Assembly (NCBI RefSeq): GCF_020536995.1
Contig: NC_068355.1
Location: 126,423,472-126,487,471, forward strand
Direction: 5' to 3'
Source of the DNA: Dreissena polymorpha
Taxonomy: Eukaryota; Mollusca; Bivalvia; Myida; Dreissenidae
Length of the DNA stretch: 64,000 nt
Shown one piece after another: positions 25,755 to 36,821 of this stretch. How positions within the stretch are numbered: the stretch's first letter is position 1; each line of letters begins with the position of its first letter. The notes beneath the pieces are model-generated. The model was not told the origin of the DNA, did not search any database, and worked only from the letters and a program-made list of their open reading frames with translations. The position numbers were made by a program, and so were the translations under genes.

Positions 25755-25780
25755 TATTCGGTCCCATCCCTAGTAAATAG

Positions 25781-26639
25781 ACATGTGAACTTGATATCGG
25801 TAATGATTAAACCCTATAGCTTAATGTAGTTACGCAATTGAAATGAGGTTAGTAAGGCAATCAAAAAGTTCTGCTTATTGTTTTCACAGATTTTGGTTTT
25901 ATATCATTCCGAGAACAACTATTCGCTTTCAATTAGACCCAATTATGTGAATTTCAATTCTTTTAAAAATTGGTGTTTTGTCGGCTATTGTCTGTTTAGA
26001 AATATCAATTTAGTTTTCTAAGGCAACAGGCCTTCGCTCAGAATATGAAGCGTTAACATAGGCTCCAGTTGTATAGACCGGGTACTGTTGTGCGTGTGTT
26101 TCGAAGTTAATGACGTCCTTCCGCGCCTGAGGCTGCATTGTGTATGGGCCCTAAGAGTGTCCTAAATGAATAAACAATTGATTTATTTTATTATAGATGC
26201 AATTTAATTTTTAGGTTTCATTTGTTGCGTTGCTGAACGATTTTTAATTTTGGTATGGTCTTGTGTTGTGGGGGGTAAGCCGAAGTAAACGGAAAAAAAA
26301 ATCCTGTCCGGTATACTGACCACCAAACAAACTCACATGCTCATGGGAACGGGGTTTGAAGCGGAACTGACTGACTGCACGTCACATGTGTACAACTGTG
26401 TAAATAATACCCTAGTATTAATACCGACAATCTGGCGGTTACAAACAGCTTCCATTGTGTTTCTCTTTTACGGGTGGTACACTTGGATTATTTGTCTTCA
26501 TTCGAATACATTATTGTTTAAATGTTCATTTTGACTAGTGTCATACTTGAAAACTATCTTAATACTATATCTGAAAAAAAATATCTGAGATATATTAACG
26601 TGTCAGTTAATCACGTAATGAAAACTGTGTACCTCAAGC
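25781..26639. other. Non-coding stretch, probably intron of the lipoxygenase gene
   Basis: No conserved frame found. I searched by eye for the missing PLAT N-terminal exon here without success. Confidence 0.4.
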
Positions 26640-26800
26640 CAAAGGTTGTAACCGTATCATTTGAATTCCTTCACAACTTTTTAGTTATGCTCCGGCCAAC
26701 AAGCAAATTGAAGTTACGCACGGACCTTGGGAAGAAGGGACGTACAGACAGACGGGCGGAAGGATGATGGGGTCGGTATATGTCTCCTTTCGAGGCGATA
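26640..26800 (+). repeat. Dispersed GACA-containing repeat
   Basis: 'tagttatgctccggccaaca' followed by 'ggacgtacagacagacgggc' and 'tatgtctcctttcgagg' has the layout of mollusc interspersed repeats that end in a GACGGACAGAC tract and 'tatgcccccttcggggg'. It ends about 40 bp before the lipoxygenase exon at 26839. Confidence 0.5.
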
Positions 26801-26838
26801 CAAGACTATCATTGCAAAATTATCATTTTGTATTTCAG

Positions 26839-26935
26839 TGGGAGAAAGTGGATACAATGCAATTGTGGAAACACGGCGACGGAGAAAACACAGAATGGAT
26901 GGTTGAAAAAATTACAGAGACCGAATGTATATATG
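26839..26935 (+). CDS. Lipoxygenase exon: PLAT domain, middle part
   Basis: Acceptor 'ttttgtatttcag' ends at 26838 and donor GT starts at 26936. Reads WEKVDTMQLWKHGDGENTEW, then MVEKITETECIY. The W-x-V-x-x-I strand fits the PLAT beta-sandwich (human 5-LOX: DDWYLKYITL). Starts in phase 0 and ends one base into a codon, which the next exon completes. Confidence 0.6.
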
Positions 26936-29900
26936 GTAACGATGAACAAAGAGGGTCTATAACCAACAACGTTTACACAAAACCGTCGACAACATATAGT
27001 CGTGCTAAGTGTTGTTAATTTGTTGGAAAGATTAATATAAACAAAAAGCTATTTGTTGAGAATGTTTTTGTAAATTGCGTTTAAGCGAGGTTAGTAGTAT
27101 AAATGAGGTTCGTTGTAAACGACTTATACATGGCGTCTTTTGGAGTATTTTTAAGAAGACGACGGATATTTTCATGCTGTTAGCCAGTTCATATTGTTAA
27201 AATAACTTATTATTTCGACGTCTACGCTCTTCAAACAAAAACATTATCATTTCTCTTCTAACAAAACATAAAAAGACGCCATTTTGTAAGTCATTTACAG
27301 CTTTCCTCACCACTTCAACGCATTCAGTCCTCGAATACGCATGTCCTCCTCAATAAGCACATGCATGTTACTGACAAATTTCTTGGAACGTCCGCATCTA
27401 CCTATACAACATTTGACCGATGGTTTTGTGCAGAATAATCTGAACTTATTCTCCTTTATTGACTATAGAAAAAAGTCGTGGGTCGTGGTAAAATCGACAT
27501 TCAACTATGATATTGTATTATTAATATTAGAACAACGAATACCATTTATTATTATTATATTATTAATATTAAATCAACGAATACCTTTCAGGAACATATT
27601 CTCAAGGAGTCGAGCGATGCGCACCACTGCTTTTTTCACCAATTGCGGTGAGCGTCAATGAACAGAGGGAACCCGTGTTGCCAAAGTACGATCTACATCA
27701 AGGTAACACATCGTTAATTTGAAAACCAAAACTTCTCCTGGCGCTTTTAAACATCTACCATCTCTGCTTACAGGTTTCATGCGTTAAATATGAAGCCCAT
27801 TCAGACCTGGCAATATGCTGTAACTTTGCTTACTTAATTATATGACATGTTCGAGCTGTTCGGTTATACGTGCTTTTGGTCAGCTTTTGTTGTCACCGTT
27901 TGTTATTCGTGCGTCATGCTTAAACTTTTATTCAAACGTCATCGACTGCTTAACTGCTAGGCAGATTGTCTCGAAAATCTTCATAAATTGTTCATGTTTA
28001 CCCTATTTTAAATATGTTCTAATACTATAAAAAACGCTAAGCTTACGGGTGACCAAAGCCTAAAACCCGTCGCATGTAAAATTAAAAAGCACAGATATTT
28101 AATAGTTGGTGTATAATCTCGTATTGTGGCCATCTTGAATGTTAATTAACCATTACAATTCTTTTTACAGTTCAACGAAAGGAAATCCTCGATGGTGAGC
28201 GGAAACTCTTCGAATACACACAACGAGTCGCAGGGATCCCCTGTCAGGTGAAAGTCGTTCCACACTTGAATCCAGGACATTATGCCAAAGCAGTAGAGGA
28301 CAGGAAGAGGTTGACCATGGCGATTGAGCATAAAAAAGGCGATTGGACAAGCATCAATGACGTCCAAAAAATATTTGGGTGTTTGTTTCCGCATCCATCA
28401 GACATCACACGGTATTTTACTTTGTTATTTTTCCACGTAAATCATATCCTGTCAAAGTATATTAACATTCTGATTCTTTCAATGCCTGCGATATCGGGTT
28501 TGTTACAATCAGGCATTTTATTGATTTGCGAAAGGAATATTTAGATGTATATAATGTATATACTTTAAGAGATGAGTATGGTATATGATTTATTTAATAT
28601 TGCACAGGATTTACTTTGCATTCTACTAGATAATCTATTTGATATCAAAGATAGCGTTAATTTGTTTATGGTATGGTTAGTATATATTGAGTTTAGTGTA
28701 AACACATTCTAGCCATTCATTTGTTGTTCGTTAAGCACAGTTGTTGCTCCATGCGCTTCTTACGTATGCTTCCCGTACTCAATCCCCGTTCCAAACATCA
28801 TATGTTATTGGTTGGTGGTCACCATACCGGACAAGTCAGGTACTCCGGTTCTCACTGCAGCTCGAGATCACGCCAAAAACTACATAAAATCTTTATTTAA
28901 AACACATAGCTGTACATTGAAGCTATGATTCAGAAATTCGTCTCAACTAGTAAGGCTAGTAAGTAAATTAGGAAGGAGTGCTTGGAGTGAAGTTCTAGTC
29001 GCGGAAGGATCTCATGAACTTCGAGATACACACAGACGACTTATAATTTTCACCATGTAAATAATAATCTACCGTTTTCCTAGTTAACAACGGGTAATTT
29101 TATACCCTTTTAAACTCAAGTGGTTGGTAATTTACACAATGAACAGTTGTTTTACCCCCTTGCGGTAAATCATTAAGTTTTACTAGCAATTTTCTTACAA
29201 ATGAGAACATGAAAATGTTTTGGCATCACCTTTTTTAAAATGTCGCAACTGCAACTCGGAACACAGTAAAAATCATTCGAACCACTCCATAGTTGAAACC
29301 GATTTGTTCGTTGTTTTCTCGCAATCACCAGAAAGTCTCGTACAATCTACATCTTTTCAATAGTACCGTAAAAAGAATCAGTATTCTTTTTTTTTAAAGA
29401 AACGTTTCATTAATTATATTTTCTCACCAAACCACAGAACTATCAAACGGTCTATAAAATATGTTACATACTGATATTTGTACACATATATGCATTGATT
29501 TAAAGTCATTCACTTTAAAGTTTGTTATTTTAAGATGGGAAGACGATGTCAAATTCGGAATGCAGCGTTTTGCTGGCACGAACAACACCGTTATCAGACT
29601 CTGTACGAAAATACCAGAGACACTTGCGGTAACACCGGCAATGCTCAAACCCCTCATAGAAAATGATACATTGGAGTCGGCGATAAAGAAAAAGCGTCTT
29701 TTTATAATAGACCACTCAATTCTACGGAATTGTCCAACGATCAAAGGGACTGTTGTTTGCTCTCCTATAGCATTGTTTTACCGAAGGAATGACAACAAAA
29801 TAGTTCCCATTGCCATTCAGCTGTTCCAAGACAAAGCCCACGATAACCCAGTCTTTCTACCTTCCGATCCCAAATACACGTGGATCCTCGCGAAAATGTG

Positions 29901-30876
29901 GTTCAACAATGCAGACGCCTGCGTTCATCAAGCAAACACCCATCTTGGATACACGCACATCGTTATGGAGGGATTTGAGGTATCCATAAATCGAAATCTC
30001 TCCAAGTCACACCCGATGTTTAAAATAATGGCACCGCACTTCATGTATCTGATGACCATCAACTATCTTGCTTTAGATATCTTGCTCGGGGAAGGTCAAT
30101 TTATGAACACAGTCGTTTCTGTGGGTACGGAAGGAGCCTACGAGTTGATTAGGCGCTACCGAACCAAATGGAGGCTCAACGTTGAAGGAACGCTCCCGGC
30201 GGACCTAAAAGAGCGAGGTGTAGACAGCACAGACGTAGTTCCTGACTATCCCTTTCGGGATGATGCGCTGATGACGTACAACGCAATCCTACAATACGTA
30301 ACAGACTACGTTCACCTCTACTATCCATCCGATAAGGAGTTGAGTGAAGATTATGAGATACAGAACTGGCGGGCAGATCTGGATAGACCGATACCTGATG
30401 GTGGCCTTGGTATTCTTGGTGTTGAAGGGGTCGACGGGAGATTTACATCACGTGAACAACTGATTCAAGTAGTTACGAGCATTATCTACACCTGCAGCGC
30501 GGGTCACGCGGCAGCGAACTTCAAGCAGTACGACGAATACGCATACCCTATGAATTACCCGTCAATGCTTCGCGGAAAGCCACCTAGCGACAGACGAAGC
30601 CGTTCCGAGGTTGACGTCATACAAACCATTCAACCCCGCTTGAATCACTACAAATTGATGACGATAGTGAAAATCCTAAGTGATCATTCATTCGGGAACC
30701 AACTGGGTGATTTCGACCAACGGTACATCTATGACCCGAAAGCGATGCATATTGTGAAGAAGTTTAGAGCCGATCTGTGTAAGATTCATAGAAAAATCCA
30801 AAAACGGAACATGGAAAGAGAAATTCCATATGATTACATGGATCCACTTGTAATACCCAATTCTATCAATATTTGA
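26839..30876 (+). CDS. PLAT/lipoxygenase gene (arachidonate 5-LOX / AOS-LOX type), 5'-incomplete
   Basis: Four exons, 26839-26935, 27592-27702, 28171-28411 and 29535-30876, join in one open frame of 1791 bases (596 residues) with GT-AG borders and matching phases. Order: rest of a PLAT domain (LWKHGDGENTEWMVEKI), a linker (REPVLPKYDLHQVQRKEI, RKLFEYTQRVAGIP), then the catalytic domain (RWEDDVKFGMQRFAGTNN, KIVPIAIQLFQ, PVFLPSDPKYTW). Non-haem iron ligands are all present: His at 29926 and His at 29941 (HQANTH), His at 30505 and Asn at 30517 (HAAAN), and the C-terminal Ile (30871-30873, end PNSINI; human 5-LOX ends PNSVAI). The enzyme dioxygenates polyunsaturated fatty acids to hydroperoxides, usually at membranes through PLAT and calcium. 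Positional and stereospecificity cannot be read from this. The N-terminal PLAT strands and the start codon are not identified. No stops or frameshifts, so the visible part looks functional. Confidence 0.9.
27592..27702 (+). CDS. Lipoxygenase exon: end of PLAT domain and linker
   Basis: Acceptor 'atacctttcag' and donor 'aag|gtaaca'. Reads TYSQGVERCAPLLFSPIAVS, then VNEQREPVLPKYDLHQ. The phases fit both neighbours exactly (two bases completing the previous codon, one base left over). PVLPKYD is placed like the 'LPxxD' linker after PLAT in animal lipoxygenases. A longer overlapping frame (27341-27661) is in another phase and is spurious. Confidence 0.6.
28171..28411 (+). CDS. Lipoxygenase exon: linker and start of catalytic domain
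   Basis: Acceptor 'tctttttacag' ends at 28170 and donor GT starts at 28412. Encodes QRKEILDGERKLFEYTQRVA, GIPCQ, and a segment ending FGCLFPHPSDITR. Its last two bases (CG) plus the first base of the next exon (A) make the Arg of RWEDD, the conserved start of the iron-binding core. Resembles human 5-LOX 'HRRKELETRQKQYRW' in position and character. Confidence 0.8.
29535..30876 (+). CDS. Lipoxygenase exon: catalytic core and C-terminus
   Basis: A single 1342-base exon holding all five iron ligands, from WEDDVKFGMQRFAG to the terminal PNSINI. The acceptor is 'gttattttaag' at 29524-29534. The reading frame extends upstream to a 29461 ATG, but those residues (MLHTDICTHICIDLKSFTLK) are intron translation. 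Having the whole core in one exon is unusual compared with vertebrate lipoxygenases, which split it over many exons. Confidence 0.92.
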
Positions 30877-31035
30877 GTACTTTGTACAAACAACGTACTT
30901 TATGTATCCAATCTGAATATCCAAGTATATCAATGTTTAAGTAATTTGTACAAATAACCTACTTTATGTATCCAATCGTAATACCCAATTCCATTAATAT
31001 TTGACTACTTTGTACAAACAGCGTACTTTGTGTGA
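30850..31035 (+). repeat. 64-bp tandem repeat across the lipoxygenase stop codon, 3 units
   Basis: Units begin near 30851, 30915 and 30979, each running from 'taatacccaa' to 'actttatgtatccaatc'. The first unit contains the real C-terminal codons and stop. The third again reads V-I-P-N-S-I-N-I-stop, with synonymous differences. The middle unit has diverged. Confidence 0.85.
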
Positions 31036-31370
31036 TCAGTAAGATGTGTGATCTGCGGATTCCGGGATCAGTGCCTGAATTTAGTGCAAGATTGATTTGT
31101 ATAATCATTCGTGTTGATTTTTTTTATACATTTTAACCAAATATCAGAATATTATTTCACTTGATTCTACTTTATTAAAAGCTATCTAGCATTCCGTGTA
31201 ACGCTTTGCATTGCTGTTATATCATGTATATCTTTCTTTGTAAATGAGTATGGGACTGTACTGGAGACCAATATTTTGTATAAGTGATACAGGTCTATAA
31301 ATATATGTCTAAACTTTGTCATTGTTGCGCATACATGTTCTCGTTTATTGGTTCTAAATATTTTGTAATT

Positions 31371-32765
31371 GTGTTGCATTTTTGTCGCATGCCATTATTT
31401 TCTTTATTGAATGACTGAACGTTAAAAGTAGAGCTTCTTAAATATGTATATTGAATTGTTGTTGTTTGTCAAATTGGTATTTTTTATTGCAATCATGATA
31501 TACCATTTCATGTTAGCAAATTGTGTGCCTCAATGTAAACTAATCACGCTTAATTAAGAATGTTTAATGGTCAAATGTTTGTTTCAATATGACATTGAAA
31601 TTATGTGCTTTGTTTCCTTGGGTTGGTTTATATTTACTTTTTCATATATTGTCTATATATATTATTCTGCTTTTTATATAAAATAAAATCTTTAAATTAC
31701 CTTTATGATTTCTTAATTGAATGGTTGTTGTTTTCATCGAAAGGTTAAGAAAAGTAATCTGATATCAGATTGTAAGGCCAAATGAATTCGACATTTATTA
31801 CTTAAACTGCGGAGTAGAAATACCATTAGATTTACTAGCACATATCTAATCACTTCAAAGAATAATAGTCATTAATTTTTAAGCCAATTCCAAACGCGAA
31901 CTTTACTTTCGAATTAAAATATAGTACCAGTTAGAGTAATAATCTGCATATGATTATTTTCATTATATGTATTCACAATAATGCATTATAGGTAGCCCTA
32001 CGTTCTTAGATGCGATTGGAACCAGTCGATCCTCGAACTTGCATTTGTTTCAATCACATGATTTTCTGAAATATTCAGGCATTGGCTTGCTTTTTTTACG
32101 TATTGCGGAGACTTAAGATCTAACACTTGCTCTTTATTTGCTCTATTTCATTGGCGAGTTGTTTTAAAACAGCACTGTCCTTGCAATTTGTAAATTCAAT
32201 AAAATGAACAAATATTGATAAAAGCTTAATGACAAAACCGAAGCGAACGCAATTGTTCTATCATGTTTGACCACTTGGACCCATTGGATTTGTATCAAGC
32301 CTGTTTGAGTTTAAGCATTCTCAGCTAATGTCAAGATCAATGGTTATGCTTTAAAATCCCAGATTTATTCGATTGCAAATCTCTTTAAATCAGTAACACG
32401 AGCTGGAGCAGTTGCTCCGCTCATACTTTCATTCCTAAACAGCTCGGTATGATCATGCCACTATTATATAAATTTGACGCTATTAAATACGATTTACAAT
32501 TAATTTGTTTGTTTCAACTTAACAATAATATATGTTTAATACTTCTATTTTAATAAGAAAAACTAAGAAAAAAATACGTTGTCAACATAAAATGTTCGTT
32601 AAAAACAAAGAACATAAAGTATGAGATGCATATTATCTTAAAATTCCCTAATAGCGTAATACAATTTTGTATGGAAATCAACGAAATGATTTTCAGGAGG
32701 TTGTCTTTAGCAAATATAGCATTCATTCTCAGACAATAACTAGCAAGTCTCTTAGAGTCAGATAT
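31371..32765. repeat. Segmental duplication, block 1, copy 2
   Basis: Aligns with 1-1470 in the same orientation. It lacks the long TA tracts of that copy and ends near 'agtcagatattgg', where copy 1 passes into the CAGA minisatellite. Confidence 0.9.
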
Positions 32766-33200
32766 TGGCTAAACTAATAAAATATAAACATAATACAACG
32801 TAATTGATGGTAATTTGGCGATTCCAGGTGTCGGTAAGATACATTGTTTACATACTAAAGAATAAGAAATATGTACCTAGCACTGATATTTAAACGATCA
32901 CATAGGTCGTTGTAAAATAAATCATTATCAAAGTTGATCCAATAATGATATATCGTTTTATTATATGTATTTTATTAATTTAATGTTGGGGAGGGTGGTA
33001 AAGCTATGAACAATTGAAGTATAAAAATACAAAAAATATAAGAATGTTAAACTGTAAGTAAAAAATAAGATATTAATCAGATTCCCGTGGGAATTAAATA
33101 GAGAAGAATAATTTTAGAGTTAAGTCTATTTACTCATAGGAGTCCAGGATACATACTTTCGAACAAGGAAATAAGGGGCTTTATTGTATTATGATGAGGT
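32766..33200. other. Non-coding stretch
   Basis: AT-rich sequence without counterpart in the first duplication copy. No gene seen. Confidence 0.5.
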
Positions 33201-33204
33201 TATT

Positions 33205-33585
33205 TATTTAGGCCAGTCAGTCAGACAGATCGGACAGACTGACATACCGACAGATATACAGACAAACAGAAAGATGGTCGGTCAGCCAGCCGATCAGCCA
33301 GTCAGCCAGCGACCAGCCAGTCAGCAAGCCAGTCAGCCAGATAGCCAGCAAGCCAGCCAGCAAGCCAGTCGGCAAGCCAGCCAGCAAGCTAGCAAGCCAG
33401 CAAGCCAGCAAGCCAGATAGCCAGCTAGCCAGCGAGACAGCCAGCCAGAGCCAGCGAGCCAGCCGATCAGCCAGCCAGCGAGACAGCCAGCCAGCCAGTC
33501 AGCCTGACAGCCAGCGAGCGAGCGAGCCAGCGAGCCAGCCAACCAGCCAGTCAGCCAGCAAACCAGCCAACCAGCCAGCTAGAGA
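33205..33585. repeat. CAGC/CAGT-rich minisatellite
   Basis: Starts as CAGA-like 'cagtcagtcagacagatcgg', then becomes 'gccagccagtcagccagc' and similar four-base words. It occupies the same position between duplicated blocks 1 and 2 as the CAGA array of copy 1, so the two arrays are probably homologous but have drifted to different words. Ala/Gln/Ser and Trp/Leu/Ala frames across it are artefacts. Confidence 0.9.
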
Positions 33586-35048
33586 AAACAAGTCTACATA
33601 CCTTACCGCCATGTTTTTGGATATGTAAGTCAGTCAAGCTCAGGTCACATATTACGCGAGAAAACAATCGGATTGAACAGGGTTTTATGTTTTAACGCGA
33701 GCGACTTCGTAGGTTTTTAAAAATGAATGCTTCGAGCTTAAACCACAGCAAATTGATCAGTTTCTACAGTGTATGCATTTTTAAACTCGGTTTTAAAAAT
33801 TAATAATACGAAGTCCTTATTGTTGTCTGTTTGCCAATAATTTTAACGATAAAGGGAATAAATAAATGATAAATTCATGCAAAATTCACACCGCTTGTTC
33901 ACGTTGTCTACGAACAATTTTAACAATTATTTATAGGTTTTTATACAATGCACCGTTTCAAAGAACAACATTTCAACAGGTTAGGTAATACAATCAAAAT
34001 ATTACTCCCTTAACAGGGAAACAGGGAAACTTTCCTGATCAGCGGTCATAATACATGTTGTCCTCACTATCGACACAAGTAGCGTGTGTTTTATCAATTC
34101 AAAAATGAACCCTTTCGCTTTTGACATTTACGTGATGATGGTGAAACAAAAGTTGAAAATAAAAGTAAGTCATAGTTTGCAAGAAGCGCAAATCTACCAA
34201 CGACATTATTTTAAATAGACAGGATCCTATAAAAATCAATTTAACCGAGTATTTTGAACGTTTTAAAGTTGTGTGATGTTTCTTCATCTGGTTAAGGTTA
34301 CCTTTAAGTGTTGCATTAACGTTGACTACACATACATGTATTCCAAACAGGTTATTTATCTTAAAAAGAAACCTACTATTCCCACGGTTGTAAGATTCAT
34401 CTACTTTTCGTAACCGTAATTAACAGTTTTATCCGGCCATATAACTAAAATTTTCACAAAGCACTTTAATTAACGACATATTAATTGGTTTTGGGATAGA
34501 CGGGGTAGTGAGAACGGAATATATGTTGTTTTTTTAAATAAAAATATGATTTATATAACGCAAGTGTTTTGTAGCCTTCTTGGCGCTGGGCATATTAATA
34601 ACTTTATATACTAGCATTAACTGTTTTTATTTAGAATTCAATAACCACGCGATTACCACGTTTATTTTAAGGCTTGTACGAATGATGCATGTGTGTCTGA
34701 ATAAGTCCCAATAAGTCAGCGATATTTCAGAGTTTGTATTACGTTGGATGATTTATACAGTATGATGGTCAACAATTATGTGAGCGAGGACATGTAGAAA
34801 GAAACATTTCTGTTATGTCTTTTGACGAATATCTGACCTAGTATCTTGTTTTAACTATTACTCAGTGTATCATACAATATAAAACTAACCATGTGTATAC
34901 AACTTGTCTCACCCCCACTTGCCATAAGCTATAATTTCTAAAGTCACACCTTCAGGTCAAAATGTTAAAATGTTTGTAAAACACATTCCATATTTGGAAC
35001 TCTTTGGGGTCGACCTGATTTGCATTTATGCTCGACAGTTCTTGGCAC
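33580..35048. repeat. Segmental duplication, block 2, copy 2
   Basis: Aligns with 3858-5240 in the same orientation, from 'agagaaaacaagt' to 'cagttcttggca'. Small indels; no conserved reading frame. Confidence 0.85.
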
Positions 35049-35505
35049 ACTTTAAAAAGAGTATATATAAGTATAGAAGAGTAACTTAAGTAAAAATGAA
35101 TCGAAATTGTGCCATACAATATTTATTAACAACTTAAGTCTGAAACATTAAAAAGCCAAACTAACACTTAGCTTATGTAATCATACAGGGGTTTGGAAAA
35201 TACACATTGTTATGATAGATTTTGCTTCTATTAACAATATACCTAGGGGATATTTAGATAAATATACGTATTTTGTAACCAATGTTCCTTTAAATGTGTA
35301 ACCAGTGTTCCCATTTTAGTGAATCAGGGGAGATAATTTCGAAACTAATTTCAAAGAGTCAACATAAGTAAAGCCCCTTCAGCTAATTGATGCAAGTACA
35401 AGTTCTTGACATTTGAATATTGGCGTACAAAATAAAGTAAATGATAATCAAATAAGTTATAAGTTATTATATACGCAAAACATAAAATGTGGAATTTTGC
35501 GAAAC
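35049..35505. repeat. Triplicated block 3, copy 2
   Basis: Closer to 51235-51680 (shared 'acactttaaaaagagtatat', 'atagaagagt') than to 5610-6040. Loses similarity after 'tacgcaaaacataaa', where the third copy continues. Confidence 0.85.
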
Positions 35506-36821
35506 ATAAATTATCAAAAGAGGTATAAATGGCATTTGCATTTAAATTCAACATACGTATAGTTATCCTCTATCTTTCTTGTTGTTGAAAGAATACTCCT
35601 TATTTTCTATAAAATGTACTAAAGACGGTTAACCTATTTTTTTCTATTTTAATAACAATAATTGTTTTGAGCAAACTTTATTAAAGAAAAACTTACTGTT
35701 CAATTTCGTACATTTGACATTTATCTCCCCATGGAACAGAGATAAATGTTCCACGGTAGTATTATGGTAGAGTTTGGATGATGAATGCATAGGCTGTGTA
35801 GGGCCTCTCTCATTTCTTGCATGTATTATATACTACTACTTTGGGGTCTGTATATGGCTGCAGCGATGATTTTGTTTATTTCCTCTGCATTCTATACTGG
35901 CTACTATTAGTTCGTGTTTGTCTCGACTTGATAGTCAATTAATTAAATCATTGCATTTGGTATCGATCTATATAATTTATCTTATGTAAATATGCGGCCT
36001 AAATAAAAAAAATCTAAGTCTCGATATGTATACACTATTTAAGTTCCATTGTCTATGGTAAATGAACAGGTCTGAGACATTTTTCCTAATATCCATAAGT
36101 AGATCTTTTAATATAGTTTTTGCGGCATTATGAATTGCGTCGAAACCTTATATTACCGCAAAACACGTTTTCACGACAGAGTGTGTCAATTAAAATACGT
36201 AGTTCCAACAAGTTGTTCATCTAAATATTCAGACGACGCTTTCGGTTTTTTTTCAATGATTGAATCACAAACAATAACTGTATCTCGTTAAATGGAAGCG
36301 AACTATTACACTCATTACAAAAAGATAACCAAGAGTGGCCGGAGTTAGTTTTCTTAACTTGAACATGCCTCTAAAGAGTGTGCATTGGAAATGTCCGAAT
36401 TTCCCAAAATACATGTAATTGAGGACCATAAGCTAAATAATTCCATTTTTATATTTTGTGAAATTCCTTATTTTCCCTAAAACTAATTTTGAACATGACT
36501 CACTAAGCAGGCGTTTCTTTTTAGCGGTCAGTCGGCTGGGAAGTCAGCATAAATATGTATGCTTTTGTTATGCAAACTATTTTTAATTTTCTTCAGCAAT
36601 TCAATTGAAACTTCATATATATATATATACATCAAATCCACTAAATGTGTTAATGACACTGCTTTTGCCCAAACGAAACCTTTCAAGAATGTAATAAGAA
36701 CTGGCCTTAATTTATTAGAGGAGTGTTTTTGTTTGGTCTCGGTGTTCAACAATTCCTTCAAGGTAGAACATATCAAGTGGTTTTTAAATAAAAAATGCGT
36801 CCGTTCAATGACCCTTTTATT
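35506..36821. other. Non-coding stretch
   Basis: Contains a short TA run near 36618 and overlapping frames on both strands at 36528-36866 (95 and 112 codons). Neither shows a domain, so I leave both out. Confidence 0.45.

Larger units (their letters stand above)
23597..25772. mobile_element. hAT-like non-autonomous transposon, 8-bp target duplication
   Basis: The left end TAGGGATGGGAACGAATA (23597) and the inverted right end TAGGGATGGGACCGAATA (ending 25772) differ at one base in 18. The flanking eight bases are GTAAATAG on both sides (23589-23596 and 25773-25780). An 8-bp duplication with a TAGGG start fits the hAT superfamily. No hAT transposase frame is present in the 2176 bp, so it is non-autonomous. 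It carries two nested structures: a TA-flanked hairpin MITE (25006-25279) and an 80-bp inverted repeat near its right end. It sits upstream of the lipoxygenase exons, probably in an intron. Confidence 0.75.

Noticed and set aside
27341-27661. 106-codon plus-strand frame
   Set aside because: It overlaps the lipoxygenase exon at 27592-27702 in a different phase; the exon frame is supported by splice sites and phase on both sides.
29461-29534. Start of the lipoxygenase at the ATG at 29461
   Set aside because: The exon begins at 29535, after an acceptor that joins in frame to CG at 28410-28411 to give the conserved RWEDD; the upstream residues are intron.
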